A stretch of DNA of 17,301 nucleotides from Dehalococcoidia bacterium (GCA_029941095.1 JAPYRO010000009.1:1-17301); one strand, 5' to 3'; numbered from the stretch's first letter, positions 7,200 through 14,935 are shown. Notes: a model not told the origin generated them from the sequence alone. Numbers and translations: made by a program.

Positions 7200-8465
7200 T
7201 TATACATCAATGACGCCTTTTATCCATCCTTGTATCTCAAACATTGCGGTCCTAGCTACCCTCAATTTAAAATCCTGCCGGTTGGTGGGAAAAATACCTT
7301 CTCTGACTTTACTTTTGTTACTATCACAGATTGCAATGTAAGCTAATCCTGGATCTTTATTCTCTACAGAATTTGGCCCCCCGATACCAGTAATGCCAAT
7401 GCCGATGGACGCTCCCGTTTTATCACGAGCACTGATCGCCATAGCAGTCGCACATTCTGGGCTAATCGCCCCATACTTTTCTAGAATATCTTTGGGAACT
7501 CCCATACTCTCTTTGATTTTATTTGAATAAGTCACAAAACCACCTGAGAAAAATTTTGACGATCCCTGGATATCGGTAAGCATACTAGCTAAAAGTCCAC
7601 CGGTGCATGATTCCATTGTCGATATGGTTTTACTTTGATCGCTACAACTATTTAAGATGATTTCTTCAAGAGTGTCGTCGTCGTATCCCCAAGTATGTAT
7701 TCCCATTATATTTACGACTTTCTGTTCTACAGGAGTAATCAAGTGGTTTACCTCTCTAACGGATTGGCCATAGGCAGTTATTCTGATGTGAATGCCGTCA
7801 GATTTCGCATATACTCCGATAGTTGGATTACTACTATGTAGAAGTTCACCAAGTTTTTCGTCTACTAATGCCTCACTCATGCCAAAAGTTTTTATGGTGC
7901 GAGATCTAATCAGAGAATCATTACTCAAGATAACGCTGTTGATTTTTGGAGCCACTTCGGTTTCCCACATTTCATACATTTCTCTTGGAACACCAGGCAT
8001 CGCAATTAATATGGTCCCTTTTGTTTCAACCCACCAGCCAGGAGCGGTGCCCCTTGAATTATTTATTGGCTCAGCCGAGGGAATTATTTCAGCTTGTTTC
8101 AGGTTTCTATCAGGCATAGGAATACCGCGTTGAGAAAAAATCTTAAGGAGTTGGGAATTGAGGCGTGAATCTGGGGCAGGCGTTTCCCGGGCTAAATTTG
8201 CCAATGCTTCCCTTGTTATGTCGTCTTCAGTAGGACCTAGCCCCCCCGTTATCACCACTAATTCTGAACGTTCACACGCTGCTTCAAGCACGCTTGTTAG
8301 CCTATCTACATTATCCCCTATAGTGGTTACTCTGTAATTGCCAATCCCAAGTTCCGGGAGTTTTTGTGATAGGTAGGTTGCGTTTGTATCCGTTATGTAC
8401 CCCAATAAGATCTCGGTGCCAACAGAAATGATCTCAGCTTTTAATGGCGTTAAATTATTTGTCAT
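7200..8465 (-). CDS. cinA: CinA family protein: MoCF-like nucleotide pyrophosphatase domain plus PncC nicotinamide-nucleotide amidase domain
   Basis: Full-length two-domain CinA of 421 residues. Residues about 8-180 form the MoaB/MogA-like domain with EIISVGTEIL (11-20), ITGGLGPTEDD (72-82) and AMPGVPREM (155-163), which in characterised members hydrolyses ADP-ribose or NAD-derived pyrophosphates. Residues about 260-421 are the PncC amidase domain with MESCTGG (284-290), TYSNKIK (312-318) and GITGIGGP (357-364), which deamidates nicotinamide mononucleotide in pyridine-nucleotide salvage. The key Ser, Thr and Lys positions appear intact. The ATG is supported by TTAGGAG seven bases upstream. 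It is the first gene of a likely cinA-pfkA transcript and diverges from the nuclease-like gene at 8599. Confidence 0.95.
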   Translation of the reverse strand: MTNNLTPLKAEIISVGTEILLGYITDTNATYLSQKLPELGIGNYRVTTIGDNVDRLTSVLEAACERSELVVITGGLGPTEDDITREALANLARETPAPDSRLNSQLLKIFSQRGIPMPDRNLKQAEIIPSAEPINNSRGTAPGWWVETKGTILIAMPGVPREMYEMWETEVAPKINSVILSNDSLIRSRTIKTFGMSEALVDEKLGELLHSSNPTIGVYAKSDGIHIRITAYGQSVREVNHLITPVEQKVVNIMGIHTWGYDDDTLEEIILNSCSDQSKTISTMESCTGGLLASMLTDIQGSSKFFSGGFVTYSNKIKESMGVPKDILEKYGAISPECATAMAISARDKTGASIGIGITGIGGPNSVENKDPGLAYIAICDSNKSKVREGIFPTNRQDFKLRVARTAMFEIQGWIKGVIDV

Positions 8466-8598
8466 GTTTTGTCTCCTAAGAACGTTTCCCTTCCCAATTG
8501 GAATAGTAACACTTTGGGAATGATTAGGTGATTCAGTGTAGCTGTTTAGGGTACTATTGCAACAGTTATCGATTGATTATTGATGTGAGTAGAGAATA

Positions 8599-8886
8599 AT
8601 GGAAAGAGACGAATCAGTACTAAAACGTTGGGGGAGAGTGGTAGACGTCGTTGAGTCTGGAGTTTTATATATGGAGGATGCAGAAAGGTTAATTTTACAT
8701 CAAGTTAAGTTCCCTGATTCTCCTGATAAACGTGTAGAGGTAGAAGCACTATTGATGAATATGGTATCTGATAAGATCGTTTATTATAGCGTCTCTGGAG
8801 TAGATAAATTAGGGCGATTAGAATCAACGGTATGGGTGGACGGAGTAGAGGTAAATAAATTAATACGTGATAAAGGATATGGGTAA
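8599..8886 (+). CDS. Small SNase-like (thermonuclease fold) protein, apparently catalytically dead
   Basis: This 95-residue protein has no obvious close name, but its second half, GVDKLGRLESTVWVDGVEVN followed by KLIRDKGYG, parallels the staphylococcal nuclease segment DKYGR-LAYI-ADGKMVN-ALVRQG. The first half (VVDVVESGVLYMEDAERLIL) fits the opening strands of the same OB-type barrel. Against Staphylococcus nuclease, R87 is kept (R in DKLGR). The calcium ligands D21 and D40 and the arginine R35 are absent, read here as Ser/Gly, Lys and Ile. It is also shorter than the usual 120-150 residues, with no C-terminal helix and no signal peptide. A non-catalytic binding role, perhaps nucleic acid or protein, is inferred. 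An in-frame TAG at 8590-8592 makes the ATG the first possible start; the ribosome site is weak. Confidence 0.65.
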   Translation: MERDESVLKRWGRVVDVVESGVLYMEDAERLILHQVKFPDSPDKRVEVEALLMNMVSDKIVYYSVSGVDKLGRLESTVWVDGVEVNKLIRDKGYG

Positions 8887-8924
8887 CGGGATTATTGAGG
8901 TAATAGTGGGTAATAAGAAAATAT

Positions 8925-9048
8925 ACACATTAATATCGAGTATCAAGAACTTTCTGATATTTGGGGATGGCCTAAACGAGCCATTACACCCAAAAGATAT
9001 CAGTTCATATTATGGGATTACGGATTCTTGATATGAAGATATTAGTGT
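8925..9048. repeat. Nested inverted-repeat element between convergent genes, possible structured RNA or decayed mobile repeat
   Basis: The outer arms pair ACAC-TAATATC-TATCAAGAA (8925-8949) with TTCTTGATA-GATATTA-GTGT (9025-9048): 20 pairs broken by one bulge (AT) and one internal loop (GAG against TGAA). Inside, CTGATAT (8954-8960) pairs with ATATCAG (8997-9003), GGG (8963-8965) with CCC (8989-8991), and ATGGC (8967-8971) with GCCAT (8980-8984) around an 8-base loop. The fold works on either strand, has no T-tract and fills most of the gap between two convergent stops. It is not a standard terminator and matches no RNA family I recognise. Whether other copies exist cannot be judged from one window. 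Confidence 0.5.
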
Positions 9049-9073
9049 TGCCGTGCGCTCCATATATTCAACA

Positions 9074-9592
9074 TCAGGCCTTGATCGTACTTAGATCGAT
9101 GATTTCTGCTATCGGTTTCTTGCCAGATTCTATTTCCAGTATGACAACATGACCTAATCTTGATTCTAGGTTGTGGGGGTAGGTTGCACTGCCAGCATTT
9201 ATCAGTAGCATGTCGTCCTCCCATCTTACGAACTCAAAATGCGAGTCACCACATACTACAATATCAGGGAGTTCGCCTAGATATGATTGAACAACTCTTT
9301 TAGCGCCAAGATCCCAGCTGTCAATGATATGTGTCATTCCTAGTCTATAGCCTTCGATATCAAGAAACTGTTTCTTTTTGATCCGGCTATCAAGTTCGCT
9401 TAAGCCTTGGTCATGGTTTCCTTCTGCTGCCAGTACAGGTGCTATTTCTTCAAGCATGTCTAAAACGCCAATCATTTCCAAATCTCCAGCGTGGAGGATA
9501 AGGTCTACCCCTTGAAAGGCGACCTTAACTTCTGGCCATAATACGGGGGTTGATGCGGGCATGTGAGTATCCGATAGAATTCCAATTTTCAC
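9074..9592 (-). CDS. YfcE/MJ0936-type metallophosphoesterase
   Basis: The 172-residue calcineurin-like phosphoesterase has the typical length of the YfcE/MJ0936 group, which are small cytosolic two-metal phosphodiesterases. Metal-site motifs in order are DTH (D8, H10), HAGD (D37), GNHD (N59, H60) and MTH (H88). The last motif, normally GHxH, reads GDSH (D116, H118), so one His ligand is replaced by Asp, which could still bind metal. NAGSATYPH takes the place of the usual NPGS stretch. The start is GTG, chosen because TAGGAG lies about nine bases upstream in mRNA sense and the motif DTH follows at residue 8. The physiological substrate is unknown. The gene is 105 bases downstream of the sugar-phosphate isomerase gene on the same strand. 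Confidence 0.87.
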   Translation of the reverse strand: MKIGILSDTHMPASTPVLWPEVKVAFQGVDLILHAGDLEMIGVLDMLEEIAPVLAAEGNHDQGLSELDSRIKKKQFLDIEGYRLGMTHIIDSWDLGAKRVVQSYLGELPDIVVCGDSHFEFVRWEDDMLLINAGSATYPHNLESRLGHVVILEIESGKKPIAEIIDLSTIKA

Positions 9593-9697
9593 TGGGTTTA
9601 CTCCTATGATTTAAGTATCTTTAATCACCTAGTGTTATTTATAGAAAGATTGAGCCCTCTGCTTAATACAAAGGTGAACAAACCAGATCAATGTACA

Positions 9698-10759
9698 CTA
9701 TTTTTTGTAATTTTTCTTTAATATACGCTTAATTTGATCTATTGAATCGTTAGGGGAAGGCTGGACACCCCTAATTAATGCTAGGTAATAACTTGTATAA
9801 TCAGCTAGTAAACACGCTCCTAGCAATTGTGACAAAATAGTAGCCCCGGGTGCGGCTAGAGTAGCATGAGGGACACTTTTCTCCTCTAAAAATAATTTGG
9901 TGGCTTTGTATCTTCGATCAATGTTTTCGTTAGTGACTGAAGGAGTTATGAGAATGATATAAGCGTTTGTTTCTTTCTCCAGTGCCATTATTGAATTATG
10001 GTGAGCTTCAGGAAGAAGCTCATAAGATGAAAAAATCTTTGCATTTTCATTGAGTTGGGCTTTCCATCTCCGTCCAACTGCAGAAAACTCTCTTGGTATA
10101 TAAACAATCGGCACAGTCCCGTCCAGTATGGCTGCTAACCCTTTTGCTTTGTTGGCTATTGCATTAGTATTTCGACTTAAAGATTGCTCAAGCTCATAAA
10201 TTTCCCTTTGAGTTTCATCAATATGTAGTGATAGATTCGAAAGAGAAAGAGCATCTAAGATGCCACATAGTAGGCCCACTACAAAAGGGAATAAAGTTCT
10301 AGGCGGGCCTTCTTTAGGGAGAGGGAATACTGGGAGGCTATACTTAAGGAAATGCTTTTCTAATGTTCCTCCGCTCGTTATAGCAAGCATCTTGGCCATA
10401 TTTTTCCTACCAACTTCGATTCCAGAAATTACCTCTTCTGTTTCTCCGGAATGACTCGAAGATATTACTAAAGTGTCTTTACCAACCCAGCCAGGAAGGT
10501 CGTAGTCCCTATGAACGAACACTTCTATTTCTGGAGCTTCTCTATTTAGCAAATTCAAAAGGAGGTCCCCTGAAATCGCGGATCCACCCATTCCGTGTAT
10601 TAGTATTTTTGATACATTAGAGTACTCATCTGGTAGATCTATTGTCTTTGATTGCTCCCACCCCTCCGATAATAGATCTGGATATGATTTCAATCGTGAA
10701 TTCATATCCATTAAATCAGCATTTTTATAACTTAGTTCGTTATCTAAGTGAAAATCCAT
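9698..10759 (-). CDS. Bifunctional phosphoglucose/phosphomannose isomerase
   Basis: The enzyme interconverts glucose 6-phosphate, mannose 6-phosphate and fructose 6-phosphate. It belongs to the family first known from crenarchaea such as Pyrobaculum, not to the large Pgi family. The 353-residue protein has a double SIS fold: HGMGGSAISGD (55-65), SHSGETEE (102-109), then the bact-PGI C-terminal domain with YIPREFSAVGRRW (220-232), NENAK (237-241) and LPEAHHNS (249-256). E238 and H254 are spaced 16 apart, as the catalytic Glu203 and His219 are in the Pyrobaculum enzyme. It supplies fructose 6-phosphate to the phosphofructokinase in this window and mannose 6-phosphate for glycan synthesis. It lies 131 bases after gpsA with its own -10-like sequence and a leader hairpin. 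The ribosome site is weak. Confidence 0.9.
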   Translation of the reverse strand: MDFHLDNELSYKNADLMDMNSRLKSYPDLLSEGWEQSKTIDLPDEYSNVSKILIHGMGGSAISGDLLLNLLNREAPEIEVFVHRDYDLPGWVGKDTLVISSSHSGETEEVISGIEVGRKNMAKMLAITSGGTLEKHFLKYSLPVFPLPKEGPPRTLFPFVVGLLCGILDALSLSNLSLHIDETQREIYELEQSLSRNTNAIANKAKGLAAILDGTVPIVYIPREFSAVGRRWKAQLNENAKIFSSYELLPEAHHNSIMALEKETNAYIILITPSVTNENIDRRYKATKLFLEEKSVPHATLAAPGATILSQLLGACLLADYTSYYLALIRGVQPSPNDSIDQIKRILKKNYKK

Positions 10760-10765
10760 ATTTAT

Positions 10766-10805
10766 TAAGCCGTACCTTTCTTATTTTGTCGGCTTATGTA
10801 TTATA
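10766..10805 (-). promoter_or_regulatory. Promoter -10 and 5'-leader hairpin of the isomerase gene
   Basis: On the minus strand a perfect TATAAT occupies 10805-10800. A start seven bases on would give a leader of about 35 bases. That leader opens with TAAGCCG (10796-10790), which pairs perfectly with CGGCTTA (10772-10766) around a 17-base loop. The only Shine-Dalgarno-like bases (AAAGG) sit in the loop, 15 bases from the ATG, so folding would shorten the effective spacing. A good -35 box was not found, so the promoter call rests on the -10 alone. Confidence 0.4.
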
Positions 10806-10890
10806 GCTAATATAGCATTTACTTAAGGGTGCTAACCAACAAATTATGCTAGAACGTTTCATCTTTATACATTTTCTTCAATAATGATAT

Positions 10891-11928
10891 TTATTCTTGA
10901 GATGTACGAAAAGGATCTTCTGACCTAGGAGTGCGAGACATTAAATTTTCAAGTGCATCTTCTGCACCTATTTCCCCTCTTAAAACCTTTGATGTTTGTT
11001 CAGTTATTGGCATCTCGATACCTAAATTCTTAGCTAAGATCAAGGCAGCATGAGTAGTATCAACTCCTTCAGCAACCTGACCTAGTGTCTCTAAGATTTC
11101 GTCTATTTGTTTTCCTTTGCCTAATTGTTCTCCGACAAACCGATTACGAGACAACTGACTATAACACGTAGCTAAAACATCACCTAGGCAAGCCAAGCCC
11201 GCGAACGTTATTAATTCTGCTCCGGCAGCCATTCCTAACCTACTGATTTCTGCTATCGCCCTTGAAATAAATGCAGATTTCGCATTATTACCCAATCCGA
11301 TTCCATCAATTAACCCAGCTCCAATAGCCACTATATTTTTTAACGTTCCCCCAAGTTCAACACCCATAAGATCTGTATTGGTATAAACCCGGAAATTATT
11401 TGAATTGAAAACTTGTTGTACCAGTTCAGCTACTTCTATTGGGTTTGAAGCAACTACGGTAGAAGCAGGTTTCCCGTCTGCAATTTCAGTCGCGAGATTT
11501 GGTCCAGAGAGCACACTAAAATTTGAGTCAAACCGTCCTTTAAATTCCTCAGAAAATAGCTGGCTCATCCGCTTTCCGGTGTTTTTTTCGAGCCCTTTCG
11601 TTGCGCTTACGAAAACAGTGGTTTGTTTAATTTGTGCATTCGCTATGCTTTGTATATTTTCTCTGTAGTTATTAGACGGGCAGGCGATAACAATTAAATC
11701 GGAATTTTCTATAGAGCGGATCAGATCTGAACTAGAGGATAAGGTTGATGGAAACGAACGGCCAGGAAGACGAGCCGAATTTTCCTTTGATGAATTCAGA
11801 ATATATTCCTCTTCTTTTGAACGTGCTATTAACTTGGTTTCAATCCCTTGCTTTGCAAGCAAAATACCAAGCGTAGTTCCCCAACTAGTGGTACCAATAA
11901 TAGTAGCTAATCGTATTTGTGAATTCAT
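10891..11928 (-). CDS. gpsA: NAD(P)-dependent glycerol-3-phosphate dehydrogenase
   Basis: The enzyme reduces dihydroxyacetone phosphate to sn-glycerol 3-phosphate, the backbone for phospholipids. The 345-residue protein has the N-terminal Rossmann motif GTTSWGT (12-18), SATKGLE (108-114), LSGPNLATEIA (140-150), the catalytic Lys in ELGGTLKN (K197) and the FAGLACLGD / LSRNR substrate region (242-263). The canonical GAGSWGT here has Thr at the middle Gly of the GxGxxG turn, an uncommon change that should still allow the fold. It follows plsY, whose product acylates the same glycerol 3-phosphate, so the pair makes metabolic sense. No ribosome site precedes the ATG; a promoter candidate sits directly upstream. 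Confidence 0.95.
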   Translation of the reverse strand: MNSQIRLATIIGTTSWGTTLGILLAKQGIETKLIARSKEEEYILNSSKENSARLPGRSFPSTLSSSSDLIRSIENSDLIVIACPSNNYRENIQSIANAQIKQTTVFVSATKGLEKNTGKRMSQLFSEEFKGRFDSNFSVLSGPNLATEIADGKPASTVVASNPIEVAELVQQVFNSNNFRVYTNTDLMGVELGGTLKNIVAIGAGLIDGIGLGNNAKSAFISRAIAEISRLGMAAGAELITFAGLACLGDVLATCYSQLSRNRFVGEQLGKGKQIDEILETLGQVAEGVDTTHAALILAKNLGIEMPITEQTSKVLRGEIGAEDALENLMSRTPRSEDPFRTSQE

Positions 11929-11940
11929 GGTGATAAATCT

Positions 11941-11968
11941 AATATAACTTAGATATGATAACTTGCAA
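11941..11968 (-). promoter_or_regulatory. Candidate sigma-70-type promoter for gpsA
   Basis: Minus-strand TTGCAA (11968-11963), a 16-base spacer and TATATT (11946-11941) lie in the 56-base gap after plsY. The predicted start, around 11934, leaves only about six bases before the ATG at 11928. That fits the absence of a Shine-Dalgarno sequence and suggests a leaderless or nearly leaderless message. Read-through from plsY is also likely. Confidence 0.35.
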
Positions 11969-11984
11969 CCAAAAAATTAAACAT

Positions 11985-12602
11985 TCATGTTTGGTCTGTT
12001 GCGTTACCTAATTTACGTTCTTCACCGTGAAGGAGTCGCCCGATGTTATCTTTATGGGTAAATACTATCCAAGATCCCACGTAGATAGCAAGTATGCCGT
12101 ATGGTGCAGGCTGACTGACTACTATTGTTCCAATAATTACTAATACACATGCACTTGCAGTTCCTACTAAGGATCCTAAAGATACATATCTCGTTATTGC
12201 TATAATTATTATCCCTATACCAACGCCTACAATAGCTGATATGGGAGAAATAACCATAGCGATTCCGACCGCAGGAACTACACCTCTCCCCCCTTTTAAT
12301 CCGGCGAAAATAGACCAACTGTGTCCCAACAAGATTCCAACCGATGCTATTAATTGCCATACTGGGCCGAGCAAGTACCCAAAAGCCAGTATTACCAGTG
12401 AACTTTTTAAAAGATCGAGAGAAGTTACAACCAATGCGGCTTTCCACCCTAAAGTCCGAAGTATGTTTGTGGCACCGGTTCTGCCACTTCCTTTCATTCT
12501 TACATCAAGACCATTCAATTTACCTATTATCAGTCCAGACGGGAATGAGCCTACAATGTAGCTAATAAGAATTGTCCCTAAAAAATAAATAAAATTTTCC
12601 AT
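11985..12602 (-). CDS. plsY: Glycerol-3-phosphate acyltransferase (acyl-phosphate dependent)
   Basis: This integral membrane enzyme transfers acyl groups from acyl phosphate to glycerol 3-phosphate, making lysophosphatidic acid. The 205-residue protein has the family's conserved loops GSFPSGLIIGK (18-28), GSGRTGATN (38-46) and GLKGGRGV (101-108), and about five hydrophobic membrane segments. The canonical 'GSGNxGATN' has Arg-Thr at the Asn-x positions. The gene starts 3 bases after the der stop codon, and its ribosome site GGGAG lies within the last der codons, a sign of translational coupling. The gene order der-plsY-gpsA occurs in several bacterial phyla. Confidence 0.95.
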   Translation of the reverse strand: MENFIYFLGTILISYIVGSFPSGLIIGKLNGLDVRMKGSGRTGATNILRTLGWKAALVVTSLDLLKSSLVILAFGYLLGPVWQLIASVGILLGHSWSIFAGLKGGRGVVPAVGIAMVISPISAIVGVGIGIIIIAITRYVSLGSLVGTASACVLVIIGTIVVSQPAPYGILAIYVGSWIVFTHKDNIGRLLHGEERKLGNATDQT

Positions 12603-12605
12603 AGA

Positions 12606-13940
12606 CTAATCTCCCGCAGATGACTCTTCTGATCTGGCTTTAAATAGAGTTCTTATGGCCGTGCCTTTGAATCCAAAATGTTTTCTTATGGTATTTTCTA
12701 AATATCTTTTATATGAAAAATGTACTAGAGAAGGGTCATTAGTAAAAAACACAAATGTCGGCGGGTCAACCTCTGCTTGCGTACCATAGTATATTTTAAG
12801 ACGTTTTTTCCCTGAAGTCGCGGGAGGATGAGCAGATACGGCATCCATCAGCATCCGGTTTAGTTTACTTGTTGTAATGCGCTTCATCCTCTCTGCTTCT
12901 ATATCTTTGATTGCATCAAAAATACTCATCACTCCTTTACCGCTTATAGCAGAAGTAAATCGTATCGGCATATCTGGGAAGAATTGAATTCTCCTTCTAA
13001 TAAGTGATTCTATTTCCTCGCGATCAAGTTCTTCCTCCTGAGCTAGGTCCCACTTATTTATTACCAACACTAATCCTTTGTAAGCATCCTGAACGTACCC
13101 TGCTACGTGTAGGTCTTGCGCAGTTAGGTACTCCTTTGCATCAACTACTAAAACGGCGATCTTTGATCGCTCTACTGCCTGTAAAGCCCTGCTAACACTG
13201 AATTTTTCAACCCCCGGCGAGATATGGCCTTTTCTTCTTATGCCTGCAGTATCTATTAGTATAAAATCCCTATCACCGTACTGAAATTCGCTATCGATTG
13301 CATCTCTTGTTGTCCCAGGAATTTCACTAACGAGAGAACGGTCTTCGCCTAAGATCGAGTTGATTAAAGAAGATTTCCCGACATTAGGTCTTCCTACGAT
13401 CGCCACTGGGATAGATCCCTCCGGATAATCAGCGTATTCAGGATTATCTGGCAGCAATGAAAAAATCTCATCAACCATCTCAGCGATTCCCACTCTATGT
13501 AAAGCACTTACGGGATGTGGAGCCCCCATACCCAGTTTGTAGAATTCTGCTATGGTTGATTCTCGTTTTGTATTGTCCGCTTTATTGGCAACTAAAAGTA
13601 CCGGTTTATTGGTCGAACGAAGGAGGTTAGCTATTTGTTGGTCCAAGGGTAGTATCCCAGAATTTGTATCTACAACAAACATTAAGGCGTCCGCCTCTTG
13701 TATCGCAGAATTGACCTGAATTCTTATCCCTTTATCAATTTGATTTCCATCTTGAAGAGAGATGCCTCCAGTATCTACTAATATGGCCTTTTCTTCATTT
13801 CTTGAAACGAAGCCTGTAACTCGATCTCTAGTAGTTCCAGGTTCATCAGCTACAATTGCTACTCTTTTGTCTAATAATCTATTAAACAGAGAAGATTTAC
13901 CTACGTTAGGACGTCCAACAATTGCTATAGTTTGAAACAT
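12606..13940 (-). CDS. der: Ribosome-assembly GTPase Der (EngA)
   Basis: Der is an essential tandem-GTPase factor for 50S ribosomal subunit maturation. The 444-residue protein is of normal size. GTPase domain 1 has GRPNVGKS (9-16), PGTTRD (34-39), DTGG (56-59) and NKAD (119-122). Domain 2 has GRPNVGKS (183-190), PGTTRD, DTAG and NKWD, and a C-terminal KH-like domain includes the RLKIYYGTQ motif. Nothing is altered. It lies 9 bases after argF and 3 bases before plsY, so it is in the middle of a tight operon transcribed from the argF side. Confidence 0.97.
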   Translation of the reverse strand: MFQTIAIVGRPNVGKSSLFNRLLDKRVAIVADEPGTTRDRVTGFVSRNEEKAILVDTGGISLQDGNQIDKGIRIQVNSAIQEADALMFVVDTNSGILPLDQQIANLLRSTNKPVLLVANKADNTKRESTIAEFYKLGMGAPHPVSALHRVGIAEMVDEIFSLLPDNPEYADYPEGSIPVAIVGRPNVGKSSLINSILGEDRSLVSEIPGTTRDAIDSEFQYGDRDFILIDTAGIRRKGHISPGVEKFSVSRALQAVERSKIAVLVVDAKEYLTAQDLHVAGYVQDAYKGLVLVINKWDLAQEEELDREEIESLIRRRIQFFPDMPIRFTSAISGKGVMSIFDAIKDIEAERMKRITTSKLNRMLMDAVSAHPPATSGKKRLKIYYGTQAEVDPPTFVFFTNDPSLVHFSYKRYLENTIRKHFGFKGTAIRTLFKARSEESSAGD

Positions 13941-13949
13941 AATCCAGCC

Positions 13950-14897
13950 CTACGATCCTTTTGCCTGTTCATCAGATAAAATCATCAACAGTAAAGCTTT
14001 TTGTGTGTGTAGCCGGTTTTCAGCTTGGTCGAATACAGCGGATTGTGGGCTTTCTATTACACCGTCTTCTATCTCTTCACCTCTGTGCGCTGGCAAGTCA
14101 TGTAAAAAAATCGCGTTTTTTTTAGCCTTACTAAGTAGTGAATTTGTTACAGTATAATTTTTAAAAGCAGTGGTACGTGCTTTAGTTTCAGATTCTTGTC
14201 CCATGCTAGTCCAAACATCCGTATACACAATATCTGCTGCTTCTACAGCTTCACTGGGATCTTGGATAAGATTCAGGGACCAATCGTTATAGCTGGAAAT
14301 TCTATTAGCATCTTTAATGATTGGGTCTGGTAACTCATATCCCTTTGGCGAAGATATAGTAAAATTTATTCCAACCAGAGCACAAGCTAAGGCCAAGCTC
14401 GATGCAACATTGTTTCCATCACCGATAAAAGTTAGATTCAATCCTTGGAGGGAACCCTTTTTTTCCTTGATAGTCATGAGATCTGCTAGTGCTTGGCAAG
14501 GGTGTTCAATATCGGAAAGAGCATTAATTATCGGAATCGTAGAATATTTTTTTAATTCCATTAAAGTATTGTGATCCTGAACCCTTGCTGCGATAGCATC
14601 TACATATCTACTCAGAACTTTAGATATATCCCTCAGAGCTTCTCGTTTTCCCATTTGCAGCTCTTTTTCATCAAAATTTACGCTAATGCCTGACATTTGT
14701 GCTATGCCCAATTCAAACGCAATTCTTGTTCGGAGGGAAGGTTTTTCGAATAAAAGTGCGAGGCTTTTTCCGTTTAGTGAATGCTTCGGGTTGTTCAATT
14801 TAATATCCGAAGCCAAATCAATCAAAGAGATTAAAGTACTCTCGTCCACGTCTTGGATCGATATAAAGTGGCTTATTTTATTATTTGCCTGTTGCAT
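13950..14897 (-). CDS. argF: Ornithine carbamoyltransferase
   Basis: The enzyme condenses ornithine with carbamoyl phosphate to citrulline in arginine synthesis. The 315-residue protein has the carbamoyl-phosphate loop PSLRTR (53-58), HPCQALADL (132-140), the ornithine SMG loop DVWTSMG (227-233) and the C-terminal HDLPAHRGEE (266-275). The usual Cys of HCLP is Asp267 here. The SMG loop and a plain Gln in HPCQ favour ornithine over acetylornithine as substrate. It is the first gene of the argF-der-plsY-gpsA run. No Shine-Dalgarno sequence precedes the ATG, and a promoter lies immediately upstream. No other arginine gene is in the window. Confidence 0.92.
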   Translation of the reverse strand: MQQANNKISHFISIQDVDESTLISLIDLASDIKLNNPKHSLNGKSLALLFEKPSLRTRIAFELGIAQMSGISVNFDEKELQMGKREALRDISKVLSRYVDAIAARVQDHNTLMELKKYSTIPIINALSDIEHPCQALADLMTIKEKKGSLQGLNLTFIGDGNNVASSLALACALVGINFTISSPKGYELPDPIIKDANRISSYNDWSLNLIQDPSEAVEAADIVYTDVWTSMGQESETKARTTAFKNYTVTNSLLSKAKKNAIFLHDLPAHRGEEIEDGVIESPQSAVFDQAENRLHTQKALLLMILSDEQAKGS

Positions 14898-14906
14898 AGT
14901 TATTCA

Positions 14907-14935
14907 ATTGTAGTGATGCCTAAGAATACGATCAA
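14907..14935 (-). promoter_or_regulatory. Sigma-70-type promoter of argF, predicted leaderless
   Basis: Minus-strand TTGATC (14935-14930), an ideal 17-base spacer and TACAAT (14912-14907) give 4/6 and 5/6 consensus matches. The expected start lies near 14900, about three bases before the ATG at 14897, and there is no ribosome site. The argF message would therefore be essentially leaderless. This promoter probably drives the whole argF-der-plsY-gpsA run. Confidence 0.5.

Noticed and set aside
7792..8133. 113-codon plus-strand frame opposite cinA
   Set aside because: It is fully contained in cinA, with no ribosome site and no recognisable motif.
8494..8501. CCAATTGG palindrome in the cinA upstream region
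   Set aside because: An 8-base palindrome alone is too common to support an operator, and it does not overlap a clear promoter.
12052..12447. 131-codon frame inside plsY
   Set aside because: It is an alternative frame of plsY, whose product has all family motifs; the shadow is rich in Cys, Arg and Ser and has no domain.
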